From Rhododendron vialii (Eukaryota > Streptophyta > Magnoliopsida > Ericales > Ericaceae), in NCBI RefSeq assembly GCF_030253575.1, contig NC_080569.1, forward strand, positions 24,794,001 to 24,858,000: DNA of 64,000 nt. Reading direction: 5' to 3'. Of the stretch, positions 45,651 through 58,425 are shown piece by piece. The stretch's first letter is position 1, and each line of letters opens with the position of its first letter. The position numbers were made by a program, and so were the translations under genes. Under the pieces are notes generated by a model. The model made no database searches and was not told the origin of the DNA. It worked only from the letters and a program-made list of their open reading frames with translations.

Positions 45651-48038
45651 TTAGTATGAAGTATGAAATTCTTGTTACCTAAAATTTTAATTTGGGTTTG
45701 ATAATTTGGTTGGAATCCGGTGAAGATTTATTTGAGAATGGTTCAATGAAGTTGTTTGGACGGTATGGTCACCATGGGACTTGTGATACTTTGGTAAATA
45801 TTAATATCTTTGAGAATTAAGTTGGATAGTAGAATTTTGGATTTTCGAGGTTGTATGGATCATAGTAACCAATTGTAGATGTCGAATACTTAGAGCTTGG
45901 CTTACTTGATTTGGGCTGAAATGGTTTTGATTCTTTCCGTGACTACTGGTTAATTATCTTCTCTGTTGTTTCCGGACAATCATTTTAGGTGAAGCTAGAA
46001 TGTAATTTTAGGGATAATCTTGTCGGTTTGTTGTTGGTTCGTAGTTGAGGACGGTAGTAAGATGTTACCAAAAAAAAAACTATTTACCTTAAAAGGACCC
46101 ATATGTATTTTTAAAACTCAACTATTATGGAGTTGGATGGGAAAGAAAAATTTGATCGTTAGAAATGAAATATTCAATGTTGACAAATCACTTTAGTAAA
46201 AAAAAAAAGAGAAAATTTTTGAATGTTATTTTTATATTGATGGAGCTTTACAAATATACTATTAGGCATTGCTGATGCACTTAGTTTTATAGATTTAGGG
46301 ACAGTTTGAGTTAGTATTTTTTTTTGGGATATCCATAGATGTTTGTTGCAACTTAAATTGATCGTTTGGTTGGTGGTTTTGAGTGCATTTAGTATGCTTG
46401 GCTCGAGTGTGGTTAACGTCTAGGTGGAAAATTAAGAAATGGATTTTAGTATGTGATCTGGTATAGTCTTTTATTAGGTGTACATTGGATAGGGGGATGC
46501 ACTATGGTTTCGAATATTAATTTTGGAGTTTGAGGAATATGGTAGAATTGGCTATGATGGTCTTATTCAAACATTTAATTAGTGTTTTGTGCTCTGCTAG
46601 GATTGCCTATTGAAAAGTATGTTGGTGTGTAATGAAGAGGATTAATGACATGAACTATTGAGATGTTGGATTTTTAGAAGACCTGATACCATTTGCTTTA
46701 GTGATCTTATTGGTTGAATTATAAAATGTATGGCGGGTTCTAAATATCGGTGGTCCACTTGGAAGTTGGAACTAGATTCGATGCACTTGGAAGTACTAAT
46801 GTTGGACATAATTAGGCAGTAACTATTAAATGGTTGGCAAATTTTTGGAGTTCTTGGATATTCGAGATGTTCAATCTTATAGAGTCATGATTCTTTTAGG
46901 AGTTTCAGATAACTACATGCATTTGTTTGATCTTGATGTAAGTGATATGGAGTTGTTAAGAGATTGGAACTCTTACATGCATGAATGTCGAGTTTGGGAT
47001 TTGTAGTTTATCGCGCCCTAAGTCGGTATTTTGTTCTATTGAAATAACAGAAACCTCGGATCGTTTGGCACGGTTTTGCGTGAGAGAGATTATTAGTCCC
47101 CAAGGTGCACCTGTATTGATTGTGTGAGTTTGTGATCCTTGTTTTGTGTCTAAGTTTTGGGGTGCCTTAATAGTGATGGATACTCGCTCGCTTTTTAGTT
47201 CTGCTTACCATTCGCAAAACGATGATCAAGTGAGAGGATTATACAGACTTTGGAGTATTTATTTAGCGCATCTACGTTAGAGTGGAAAGGAAATTGGGAT
47301 GATCGACTGCCTTTGTTGGAAATTGCATATGTTAACATTTAACATTCGAGTTTGGGGAGTTGCTCCATTTGAGACTCTGTACGGGCGAAATTATAGATTC
47401 CCTATCTGTTGGCATGAGGTTGGAGAATGACAATTTTTGGGACCTGACTGTATGGAGGATGCGAATAAAAAAAAAAAAAACTATTCGGGGAAGTTTTGTA
47501 ACTACTCGAAGTACACAAAAAAAAAAAAAATTATGCAGATAATTTTAGCAGGGATTTGGAGTTTGCGATAAAGGATATGGTATTGCTTAAGCTGTCCTAT
47601 GGAAAGGAGTTATCAGTTTGAAAAAAAGAAAAGAAAAGAAAGTTGAGTCCTCGCCATATTGGGCCCTTTGAGGTTTTGGAAAGGATTGGTGAGGTGGTTT
47701 ATCGTTTGGCGTTGCCGCCTTGTTTGGCGAAGTTCATAATGCTTTTGATGTATCGATGTTGAGGAGGTATGTGCATAGTTCGTCCAATGTGATTGATTAA
47801 GAGCCTCTTCATGTTCAAGATGATTTGACCTATGATGAGTAACCCAGTGAGATACTTGATATGAAGAGAAAGGCACTTCGGTGAAAAAAAAATCATTCAG
47901 TTAAAGTGCGGTGGTGTGCACTCGGATTATGAAGTCACTTTGGAGTGTGATGAGGAAATGCATAGAAAATATCCATGTTTGTTTGCTTGAGGTTAGTATG
48001 CAATTTCAAGGACGAAATATATTCTAAGGGGGGAAGGA
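45332..48038 (+). mobile_element. Array unit A (broken Gypsy fragment)
   Basis: Begins within LTR sequence (AATTAGCTAAAATTTAGGGG), includes an (AG)n tract near 45613-45647 and an integrase-derived stretch around 47050-47430. Ends at the purine tract before the next LTR start. Confidence 0.8.
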
Positions 48039-50692
48039 TGTTACACCCTGTCTTTTCTTATTCCTAATAATTATATTTCTGTAATAAAAAAAAGGTGAAG
48101 ATTTTATGGTTTGGGTCCAAATTAGCAATTTTCTTTTCTGCTCAATATAGTTACTATGTGTGTTATTATTAGTTTGAGGGTACATGTATACTTATTAATT
48201 TCTTTTCATTAGGTAGCCTATATCAGTTGGATTTATACGTTAATTAACTAATTAGCTACAATTTAGGCGTATTGTGAGTTAGTGGGTAGTTTTACAAAGT
48301 TACGCTTAAAGTAGAAAATCACACCTAAAATTTTAATCTGGATTTGATAATTTGGTAGGAATCCCGTGAAGATTTATTTGAGAATGGTTCAATGAAGTTG
48401 TTTGGACGGTATGGTCACCATAGGATTTGTGATACTTTGGTGGTAAATATTAATTTCTTTGAGAATTAAGAAGTTGGATAGTAGAATTTTTTATTTTCAA
48501 GGTTGTATGGATCATAGTAACCAATTGTAGATGTCGAATACTTGGAGCTTGGCTTACTTGATTTGGGCTGAAATTGTGTTGATTCTTTCTATGACTACTG
48601 GTTAATTATCTTCTCTGTTGTTTCTGGACAATCATTTTAGGTGGAGCTAGAATGTAATTTATGGGATAATCTTGTTGATTTGTTGTTGGTTCGTAGTTAA
48701 GGACGGTAGTAAGATGTTACCAAAAAAAAACCCCCTTACCTTCAGAGGACCTATATGTATTTTTAAAACTCGATTATTATGGAGTTGGATGGGAAAGAAA
48801 AATTTGATAACTAGAAATGAAATATTCGACGATGACGTATCACTTTAGTAAAAAAAAAAGAAGAAGATTTTTGAATTTTATTTTTATATTGATGGATCTT
48901 TACGAAAATATTATTAGGCATTGCTGATGCACTTAGTTTTACAGATTCAGGGTCTATTTGAGTTAGTAGTTTTTTTTTGGGATATCCATAGATGTTTGTT
49001 GCAACTTATGTTGATCGTTTGGTTGGTGGTTCTGAGTGCATTGAGTATGCTTGACTCGAGTGTGGTTAACGTCTAGGTGGAAAACTAAGAAATGGATTTT
49101 AGTATGTGATCTGGTATAGTCTTTTATTAGGTGTACATTGGATAGGAGGATGCACTATGGTTTGGAATATTAATTTTGGAGTATGGGGAATATGGTAGAA
49201 TTGGCTATGATGGTCTTATTCAAACATTTAATTAGTGTTTTGTGCTATGCTATGATTGCCTATTGATAAGTATGTTGGTGTGTAATGAAGAGGATTATTG
49301 ACATGAACTATTGAGATGTTGGATTTTTAGAAGACCTGATACCATTTGCTTAAGTGATCTTATTGGTTGAATTATAAAATGTATGGCGGGTTCTAAACAT
49401 CGGTGGTCCACATGGAAGTGGGAACTAGATTAGATGCACTTGGAAGTACTAATGTTGGACATAATTAGGCAGTAACTATTAAATGGTTGGCAAATTTTTG
49501 GAGTTCTTGGATATTCGAGATGTTCAATCTTATGGAGGCATGATTCTTTTGGGAGTTTCAGATAACTACATACATTTGTTTGATCTTGATGTGAGTGATA
49601 CGGAGTTGTTAAGAGATTGGAACTCTTACATGCATGAATGTCGAGTTTGGGATTTGTAGTTTACCCCGCACTAAGTCAGGGTATTTTGTTGCCATTGAAA
49701 TGACATAAACCTTGGATCGTTTGGCGAGGTTTTGTGTGAGAGAGATGATTAGACCCCATGGTGCACCTGTATTGATTGTGTCAGTTCGTGATCCTTGTTT
49801 TGTGTCTATGTTTTGGGGTGCCTTACTGACAGTGATGGATACTCGCTTACATTTTAGTTCTGCCCACGATCCGCAAAACGATGATCAAGTGAGAGGATAC
49901 AGACTTTGGAGTATTTATTGAGCGCATATTCCTTAGAGTGGAAAGGAAATTGGGATGATCGACTGGCGTTGTTGGAAATTGCATACAATAAGATTTACCC
50001 TTTGAGTTTGGGGAGTTGCTCCATTTGAGGCTTTGTACGGGCGAAAGTATAGATTCCCTATCTGCTGGCATGAGGTTGGAGAACGACGATTTTTGGGACT
50101 TGACTATGTGGAGGATGCGAATAAAAAAAAACACTGTTCGGGGAAAGTTTGTAACTACTCGAAGTACACAGAAAAAAAAAAAATTATGCAGATAATCTTA
50201 GGAGGGATTTGGAGTTTGCGATAAAAGATATGGTATTGCTTAAGCTGTCCTATGGAAAAGAGTTATCAGTTTGAAAAAAGAAAAGAAAAGAAAGTTGAGT
50301 CCTCGCCATATTGGGCCATTTGAGGTTTTGGAAAGGATTGGTGAGGTGGTTTATCTTTTGGCGTTGCCGCCTAGTTTGGCCAAGTTCATAATGTATTTCA
50401 TGTATCGATGTTGAGGAGGTATGTGCATAGTTCGTCCAGTGTGATTGATTAAGAGCCACTTCATGTTCAAGATGATTTGACCTATGATGAGCAATCCACT
50501 GAGATACTTGATATGAAGAGAAAGGCAATTCGGGGAAAAAAAAAAATCATTTGGTTAAAGAGCAGTGGTGTGCACTCAGATTATGAAGTCACTTTTTAGC
50601 GTGAAGAGGAAATGCATAGAAAATTCCCATGTTTTTATGCTTGAGGTTAGTATGCAATTTCAAGGACAAAATTTATTCCAAGGGGGGAAGGA
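48039..50692 (+). mobile_element. Array unit B (broken Gypsy fragment)
   Basis: LTR start at 48039, then the same internal segment as unit A at high similarity, with the integrase-derived stretch around 49700-50100. It lacks a recognisable (AG)n tract. Confidence 0.8.
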
Positions 50693-51176
50693 TGTTACAC
50701 CCCGTCTTTTCTTATTCCTAATAATTATATTTCTGTAGTAAAAAAAAAAGGAGAATATTTTATGGTTTGGGTCCTAATTAGCAATTTTCTTTTCTGCGCA
50801 CTATAGTTACTATATGCGTTATTATTAGTTTGAGGGTACATGTATAATTATTAATTTCATTAGTTAGTCTATATCAGTTGGATTTATATGTTAATTAACT
50901 AATTAGCTACAATTTAGGGGTATTGTGAGTTAGTGGGTAGTTTTACTAAGTTACGCTTAAAGTAGAAAATCACAACAGACTAGGGTTATATCTCTGGAGA
51001 GAATATTGAAACGAGAACTTTTGATTTTTTTTAGAGAGCTGCACGCTGCAGCCAGTGGAGATTTCCTTTGTGTTTCACTTGAGGTAATTTTATTCCCTTG
51101 TCTCTCTTGTCCTCTTTCAAGGAAGCATATGGGTCCATTAATGAGCACCGGTATAGAATTTTTACATGGGTTTTAA

Positions 51177-51249
<73 letters not shown>

Positions 51250-53424
51250 TATGAAGTATGAAAGTGTTGTTACCTAAAATTTTAATCTGGATTTGATAAT
51301 TTGGTTGGAATCCCGTGAAGATTTATTTGAGAATGGTTCAATGTAGTTGTTTGGACGGTATGGTCACCATAGGATTTGTGATTCTTTGGTAAATATTAAT
51401 TTCTTTGAGAATTATGAAGTTGGATAGTAGAATTTTGGATTTTCGATGTTGTATGGATCGTAGTAACCAGTTGTAGATGTCGAATACTTAGAGCTTGGCT
51501 TACTTGATTTGGGCTGAAATTGTTTTGATTCTTTCTATGACTACTGGTTAATTATCTTCTTTGTTGTTTCTGGACAATTATTTTAGGTGAAGCTAGAATG
51601 TAATTTGAGGGATAATCTTGTCGATTTGTTGTTGGTTCGTAGTTGAGGACGGTAGTAATATGTTACCAAAAAAAAAAAAAAACCCCCCCTTACCTTAAGA
51701 GGACCCATATGTATTTTTAAAACTTGATTATTATGGAGTTGGATGGGAAAAAAAAATTTGATAGCTAGAAATGAAATATTCAACGATGACGTATCACTTT
51801 AGTAATAAAAAGTTAAGATTTTTGAATGTTATTTTTATATTGATGGAGCTTTACGAATATACTATTAATCATTGCTGATGCACTTAGTTTTATAGATGCA
51901 GGGTCTATTTGAGTTGGTAGTTTTTTTTGGGATATCCATAGATGTTTGTTGCAACTTATGTTGATCGTTTGGTTGGTGGTTCTGAGTGCATTGAGTATGC
52001 TTGGCTCGAGTGTGGTTAACGTCTAGGTGGAAAACTAAGAAATGGATTTTTAGTATGTGATCTGGTATAGTCTTTTATTAGGTGTACAATGGATAGGAGG
52101 ATGCACTATGGTTTGGAATTTTAATTTTGGAGTTTGGGGAATATAGTAGAATTGGCTATGATGGTCTTATTCACACATTTCATTAGTGTTTTGTGCTATG
52201 CTATGATTGCCTATTGAAAAGTATGTTGGTGTGTAATGAAGAGGATTATTGACATGAACTATTGAGATGTTGGATTTTTAGAAGACCTGATACCATTTGC
52301 TTAAGTGATCTTATTGGTTGAATTATAAAATGTATGGCGGGTTCTGAACATCGGTGGTCCACATGGAAGTTGGAACTAGATTAGATGCACTTGGAAGTAC
52401 TAATGTTGGACATAATTAGGCAGTATATATTAAATGGTTGGCAAATTTTTGGAGTTCTTAGATATTCGAGATGTTCCATCTTATGGAGGCATGATTCTTT
52501 TAGGAGTTTCAGATAACTACATATATTTGTTTTATCTTGATGTGAGTGATACGGAGTTGTTAAGAGATTGGAACTCTTACATGCATGAATGTCGAGTTTG
52601 GGATTTGTAGTTTATCGCGCACTAAGTCAGAGTATTTTGTTGCTATTGAAATGACATAAACCTTGGAACGTTTGGCGCGGTTTTACGTGAGAGAGATTAT
52701 TAGATCCCAAGGTGCACCTGTATTGATTGTGTCAGTTTGTGATCCTTGTTTAAGTTTTGGGGTGCCTTTCTGATAGTGATGGATACTCGCTTACATTTTA
52801 GTTCTGCCTATGATCCGCAAAACGATGATCAAGTGAGGATTATGCAGACTTTGGAGTATTTATTGAACGCATATACCTTAGAGTGGAAAGGAAATTGGGA
52901 TGATCGACTGCTGTTGTTGGAAATTGCATATAATAAGATTTACCATTTGAGTTTGGGGAGTTGCTCCATTTGAGGCTTTGTACGGGCGAAAGTATAGATT
53001 CCCTATCTGTTGGCATAAGGTTGGAGAATGATGATTTTTGGGACTTGACTATGTGGAGGATGCGAATAAAAAAAAAACACTATTCGGGGAAGGTTTGTAA
53101 CTACTTGAAGTACAGAAAAAAAAAATTATGCAGATAATCTTGGGAGGGATTTGGAGTTTGCGATAAAAGATATGGTATTGCTTAAGCTGTCCTATGGAAA
53201 AGAGTTATCAGTTTGAAAAAAGAAAAGAAAAGAAAGTTGAGTCCTCGCCATATTGGGCCATTTGAGGTTTTTGAAAGGATTGGTGAGGTGGTTTATCGTT
53301 TGGCGTTGTCGCCTTGTTTGGCCAAGTTCATAATGTTTTTCATGTATCGATGTTGAGGAGGTATGTGCATAGTTCGTCCAATGTGATTGATTAAGAGCCA
53401 CTTCATGTTCAAGATGATTTGACC

Positions 53425-54511
53425 CAGTGATTTAAAAAGCGCGCGAAGCGCGCGCTATAGCGCGAGGCGCAGCGCAGCGCAAGGATTGCGCTTCGGACCT
53501 ATGGGCTATAGCGCAGAACACAAAGGCGCAAGAAAGGCGCTGAAGCGCGCGCTATAGCGCAAGGCGCCAAGGCGCTGAGGCGCGCGCAGAACGCAAAGGC
53601 GCAAGAAAGGCGCTGAAGCGCGCGCTATAGCGCAAGGCGCCAAGGCGCTGAGGCGCGCGCTTTTTGCTGTGAGGTAAAAATCAGTCTTACGTTCGCGATG
53701 CATTGAATAATTTCTTCCTTTAAATCGATGGGAGCCCTATTCAATCAACAAACCAGATCGAGCAACAGCCTCTTCGACGATTCAGAGTCTCGAACGATCG
53801 GACCCAGCTTCTTCTTCTCTGGTCTCCCTCTCTCTCTCTGATTGTTGACTCCAAGTAACAACTTCTTCTTCCTCCTCTCACCATCTCACGTTTGCTTCCT
53901 CCTCCTCCTCTCACCTTCTTCTTCCTCATTTTCTTTCTATTTTCACCGATTGTCTAGGACCCCCCCTTTTCTTTTTTCTTTTTTTTCCAGTCACAACCTC
54001 CCTTTTCTTTTTTCTTTTCATTTTTTCCAGTAGTAGGACCCCCTTTTGCTTTTTTTTTTTCTTTTTTTTTCACCTTTTTTTTTTTTTTGTGTTTCCAGCT
54101 CTGTTTAAAATATTTGTTCAGTTTGTTGTATTTATTTGTACTTGTTATTTGTAGATGACATCTGAAAATTCTAGTAATGCCTATGCATGCCTCTAGATTT
54201 TATTGTCTTTAATCCTTTTGTTATGTCTCTAAGGCTATACATTATTATGTTAGTTTTTCATGGATGATATATTATGTTTAGTGTTTGGTACTTTCGTTTA
54301 ACCATTGACATGTTATGTTTTATGACATTTGAAAGTTTTACAAGTGTTTATTTGTGTTGAAAACTTGTTCTAATAAAATTTGCCTTGCGTAGAATTTTTT
54401 TTTTTTTTTTTGCGCTTCGCGTCAATAAAGCGCGCGCCGCGCCTTGCGCTTTGCGCTAAAGCCCCAAGGGATCGTTGCGCCTCGGTGCGCCTTTCGCCAT
54501 TTAAAACACTG
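53425..54511. mobile_element. Non-autonomous hAT element with GCGC-rich repeats
   Basis: 1087 bp flanked by the 8-bp direct repeat ATTTGACC at 53417-53424 and 54512-54519. Ends CAGTGATTTAAA and TTTAAAACACTG are inverse with one mismatch. The sister units carry the uninterrupted site (GATTTGACCTATGATGAGCA). The first 240 bp is packed with GCGC, AAGGCGC and GCGCGCTATAGCGC words, including a tandem repeat. The right end has a shorter GCGC-rich block. The middle is T-rich and contains no transposase frame. Confidence 0.88.
53440..53665. repeat. GCGC-rich internal tandem repeat of the hAT element
   Basis: The words GAAGCGCGCGCTATAGCGCA and AGGCGCCAAGGCGCTGAGGC recur with a period near 80 bp. The block is strongly palindromic and far above local GC content. 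Confidence 0.8.
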
Positions 54512-54729
54512 ATTTGACCTATGATGAGCAACCCACTGAGATACTTGATATGAAGAGAGTGGCAATTCGGGGAAAAAAAAAATCATTTGGTTAAAGAGCA
54601 GTGGTGTGCACTCGGATTATGAAGTCACTTTTTAGCGTGAAGAGGAAATGCATAGAAAATACCCATGTTTTTATGCTTGAGGTTAGTATGCAATTTCAAG
54701 GATAAAATTTATTCTACGGGGGGGAAGGA

Positions 54730-55216
54730 TGTTACACCCCGTCTTTTCTTATTCCTAATAATTATATTTCTGTAATAAAATAAAAGGAGAAGATTTTATG
54801 GTTTAGGTTCTAATTAGCAATTTTCTTTTTCGCGCACTATAGTTACTATATGCGTTATTATTAGTTTGAGGGTACATGTATAATTATTAATAATTTCGTT
54901 AGTTAGTCTATATCAGTTGGATTTATATGTTAATTAACTAATTAGCTACACTTTAGGTGAATTGTGAGTTAGTGGGTAGTTTTACAAATTTATGCTTAAA
55001 GTAGAAAATGACAACAGACTAGGGTTAAATCTTTGGAGAGAATATTGAAACGAGAACTTTTGATTTTTTTGAGAGAGCCGCACGCTGCAGCCAGTGGAGA
55101 TTTCCTTTGTGTTTCACTTGAGGTAATTTTATTCCCTTGTCTCTCTTGTCCTCTTTCAAGGAAGCAATTGGGTCCATTAATGAGCTCTGGTATAAAATTT
55201 TTACATGGGTTTTAAT

Positions 55217-55295
<79 letters not shown>

Positions 55296-56691
55296 GTATG
55301 AAGTATGAAAGTCTTGTTACCTAAATTTTTAATTTGGATTTGATAATTTGGTTGGAATCCCGTGAAGATTTATTTGAGAATGGTTCAATGAAGTTGTTTG
55401 GACGGTATGGTCACCATAGGACTTGTGATACTTTGGTAAATATTAATGTCTTTCAGAATTAAGAAGTTGGATAGTAGAATTTTGGATTTTCGTGGCTGTA
55501 TGGATCAGAGTAACCAATTGTAGATGTTGAATACTTAGAGCTTGGCTTACTTGATTTGGGCTGAAATTTTTTTTATTCTTTCCATGACTACTGGTTAATT
55601 TTCTTTGTTGTTTCCGGGCAATCCTTTTGGGTAAAACTAGAATGTAATTTTAGGGATAATCTTGTCGATTTGTTGTTGATTCGTAGTTGAGGACGGTAGT
55701 AAGATGTTACCAAAAAAAAAAAAACCCCTTACCTTAAGAGGACCCATATGTATTTTGAGAATTGGATTGTTATGGAGTTGGATGGGAAAGAAAAATTTGA
55801 TAGCTAGAAATGAAATATTCAACGTTGATGTATCACTTTAGTTAAAAAAAAAAGAGAGAAGATTTTTGAATGTTATTTTTATATTGGTGGAGCTTTAGGA
55901 ATATACTATTAGACATTGCTGATGCACTTAGTTTTATAGATTTAGGGTCTGTTTGAGTTGGTAGGTTTTTTTTGGGATATCCATTGATGTTTGTTGCAAC
56001 TTATATTGATTGTTTGGTTGGTGGTTCTGAGTGCATTGAGTAAGCTCGGCTTGAGTGTGGTTAATGTCTAGGTGGAAAACTATGAAATGTATTTTTGTAT
56101 GTGATCTGGTGTAGTCTTTTATTAGGTGTACATTGGATAGGAGGATGCACTATGGTTTGGAATATTAATTTTGGAGTTTGGGGAATATGGTAGAATTGGC
56201 TATGATGGTCTTATTCAAACATTTCATTAGTGTTTTGTGCTCTGCTATGATTGCCTATTTAAAAGTATGTTGGTGTGTAATGAAGAGGATTAATGACATG
56301 AACTATTGAGATGTTGGATTTTTAGAAGACCTGACTATGTGGAGGATGCGAATAAAAAAAAAAAACTATTCGGGGAATGTTTGTAACTACTCAAAGTACC
56401 CAAAAAAAAAAAAATTATGCAGATAATCTTAGGAGGGATTTGGAGTTTGCGATAAAAGATATGGTATTGCTTAAGCTGTCCTATGGAAAGGAGTTATTAG
56501 TTTGAAAAAAGAAAGAAAGAAAGTTGAGTCCTCGCCTTATTGAGCCATTTGAAGTTTTTGGGGAGGATTGGTGAATGGTGAGGTGGTTTATCGTTTGGCG
56601 TTGCCGCCTTGTTTGGCAAAGTTCATAATGTTTTTGATGTATCGATGTTGAAGAGGTATGTGCATAGTTCGTCCAATGTGATTGATAAGGA
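54730..56691 (+). mobile_element. Array unit D (broken Gypsy fragment)
   Basis: LTR start at 54730, (AG)n tract at about 55220-55292, then internal sequence like the other units but shorter overall. Ends directly before the LTR start at 56692. Confidence 0.78.
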
Positions 56692-57117
56692 TGTTACACC
56701 CCGTCTATTCTTATTCCTTATAATTATATTTCTATAATAAAAAAAAGGAAAAGATTTTGTGGTTTCGGTACTAATTAGAAATTTTCTTTTCTGCGCAATA
56801 TAGTTACTATGTGCGTAATTATTAGTTTGAGGGTACATGTATAATTATTAATTTCATTAGTTAGTCTATATCAGTTGGATTTATACGTTAATTAACTAAT
56901 TAGCTACGATTTAAAGGTATTGTGAGTTAGTGGGTAGTTTTACAGTGTTACGCCTAAAGTAGAAAATCACAACAGACTAGGGTTATATCTCTGGAGATTT
57001 CCTTTGGTTTTCATTTGAGGTAATTTTATTCCCCTGTCTCTCTTGTCCTCTTCAAGGAAGCAATCGGGTCCATTAATGAGCACTGGTATAGAATTTTTAC
57101 GTGGGTTTTAATTTGTG

Positions 57118-57161
<44 letters not shown>

Positions 57162-58425
57162 TCGGTGATTGTGAGTTGGGTGACTTGCATGTGTGGTGTT
57201 TGTTGTTCATGGTGCGTAACTAGAAAAGAAAAAGAATGAAATGCTTGGGCTGGGAGTATCAGGTTTGGGTTTTGTCATGTTCTGTTGGCTTAGGTTGAGT
57301 TGGTTTTTAGGCCAGTTAATTGGAAATCTTTATCAGGCCTAAATTGATAGTTAAAGTTACACTTGGCACCATAGTAACCGTATGGGTATTGATTTGTTGT
57401 TCAGGTTATCTTCTTTTCACGTTGTTCGGTTACATTAGCTTGAACCTAGGTGAGTAGTTAAGTATGTTACGTATTTTTGAAATATCTTTGTTTCACTTAG
57501 AAGAATTTTCTGCAGAAATTTATATGAATGTTATTCGGAGACTCAAAACTGTTTATAAGTTCTATAAATTGGCATGCGATGAATTTTTTTATTTCAATTG
57601 TTAATATTCTTTTTGGTGAGAACTTGGTGGATATTAATGAGAACATTTATTTCGGAAGTCTAGGAAAATTATTCCTCTTCGTGTTGGTGACCCTGGCCAT
57701 TGGGAAAAAGACCGTATTAGGTCGGTGACCCTAATGCTCAAGGACTTTCTTTCGCCGGATCGTCTTAGGGAAAAGTACCATGAGACCCTGGTGACTCAAA
57801 GTTCGATAATATTGGATCCAATTTTGGTGAGATTTATTTTGGCCATTGTACTGTTTGATTGTGGTTCCCCGTTGTTGATGGAGTTCATGTTGTGATCACC
57901 TCCAAGAATGTTTATTGGTTAAATGCTTCATTGATTAATTTATTATTCTGTTGGACACCTCGTATGCCAAATTATGTTTAATGGTAAATTATTTTCATCC
58001 TCGCTTTCAACTTTATTTAATATACATACTTGCTATTCATTGAGCTCGTCAGCTGACGGATTTTTATCCAACTTTTTTTTCAGGTAAGTTGTGGAGTTAG
58101 GTAAGGACTCTGGCGGTATCTCGGGGGTTTCTTTTTATTTACCTCCATAGGATGTTGCATTTAGTATAAAGATTTTAATCATCGCTTCCGCACTTTGTAT
58201 AGCTTTTGAGTAAAATGGGATTACTATATTGGTGGTGGTAAATTTTTATTGGCTGGTTCATGGGATGGTTTTGCTCCATGTTTATGATTGGGATTTATTT
58301 GGCTTTGGATGTATTTAATAAAAAAAATTATTATTGTTCGACAAATTATTTTATTCTAGGCTACGTGTTCTATGAGTTAGCCTTTTCGTACACGGCTGGT
58401 CACTTTTCATTTTCGGGGTGTGACA
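56692..58425 (+). repeat. Full-length Gypsy LTR ending the array
   Basis: 1734 bp from TGTTACACCCCG to CGGGGTGTGACA, whose ends mirror one another as LTR ends do. Its first 450 bp matches the LTR parts of the other units, and it holds an (AG)n tract at about 57121-57157. A primer-binding-site word TGGTATCAGAGC at 58430-58441, matching initiator tRNA-Met, follows directly, confirming the boundary. Confidence 0.85.

Larger units (their letters stand above)
50693..54729 (+). mobile_element. Array unit C (broken Gypsy fragment) with a hAT insertion
   Basis: LTR start at 50693, a long (AG)n tract at about 51179-51245, the integrase-derived stretch around 52680-53050, and the hAT element 53425-54511 inserted near its end. 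The uninterrupted site is visible in unit B at about 50470-50490. Confidence 0.82.
45332..58425 (+). repeat. Tandem array of truncated Ty3/Gypsy retroelement units (fossil)
   Basis: Four to five units follow head to tail. Each starts with an LTR beginning (TGTTACACCC at 48039, 50693, 54730 and 56692) and most pass through an (AG)n tract. They continue through about 2 kb of internal DNA with late-integrase words such as YGRKYRFPICWHEVGE and DPQNDDQVR, then a purine tract (AGGGGGGAAGGA) directly before the next LTR start. The first unit starts inside an LTR; the last unit runs into a full LTR. The integrase type (MAPFEALYGRK-like) fits a chromovirus-like Gypsy element. Every unit is heavily broken, with many breaks, and none can be active. 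Unit lengths differ (about 2.0-2.9 kb after removing the hAT insertion). Confidence 0.85.

Noticed and set aside
53440-53665. Regularly spaced GCGC repeats considered as a CRISPR-like array
   Set aside because: The repeats are palindromic and continuous without unique spacers, and lie in a plant transposon.
53506-53703. Ala/Arg-rich minus-strand frame
   Set aside because: It is produced by GCGC repeats in the hAT element.
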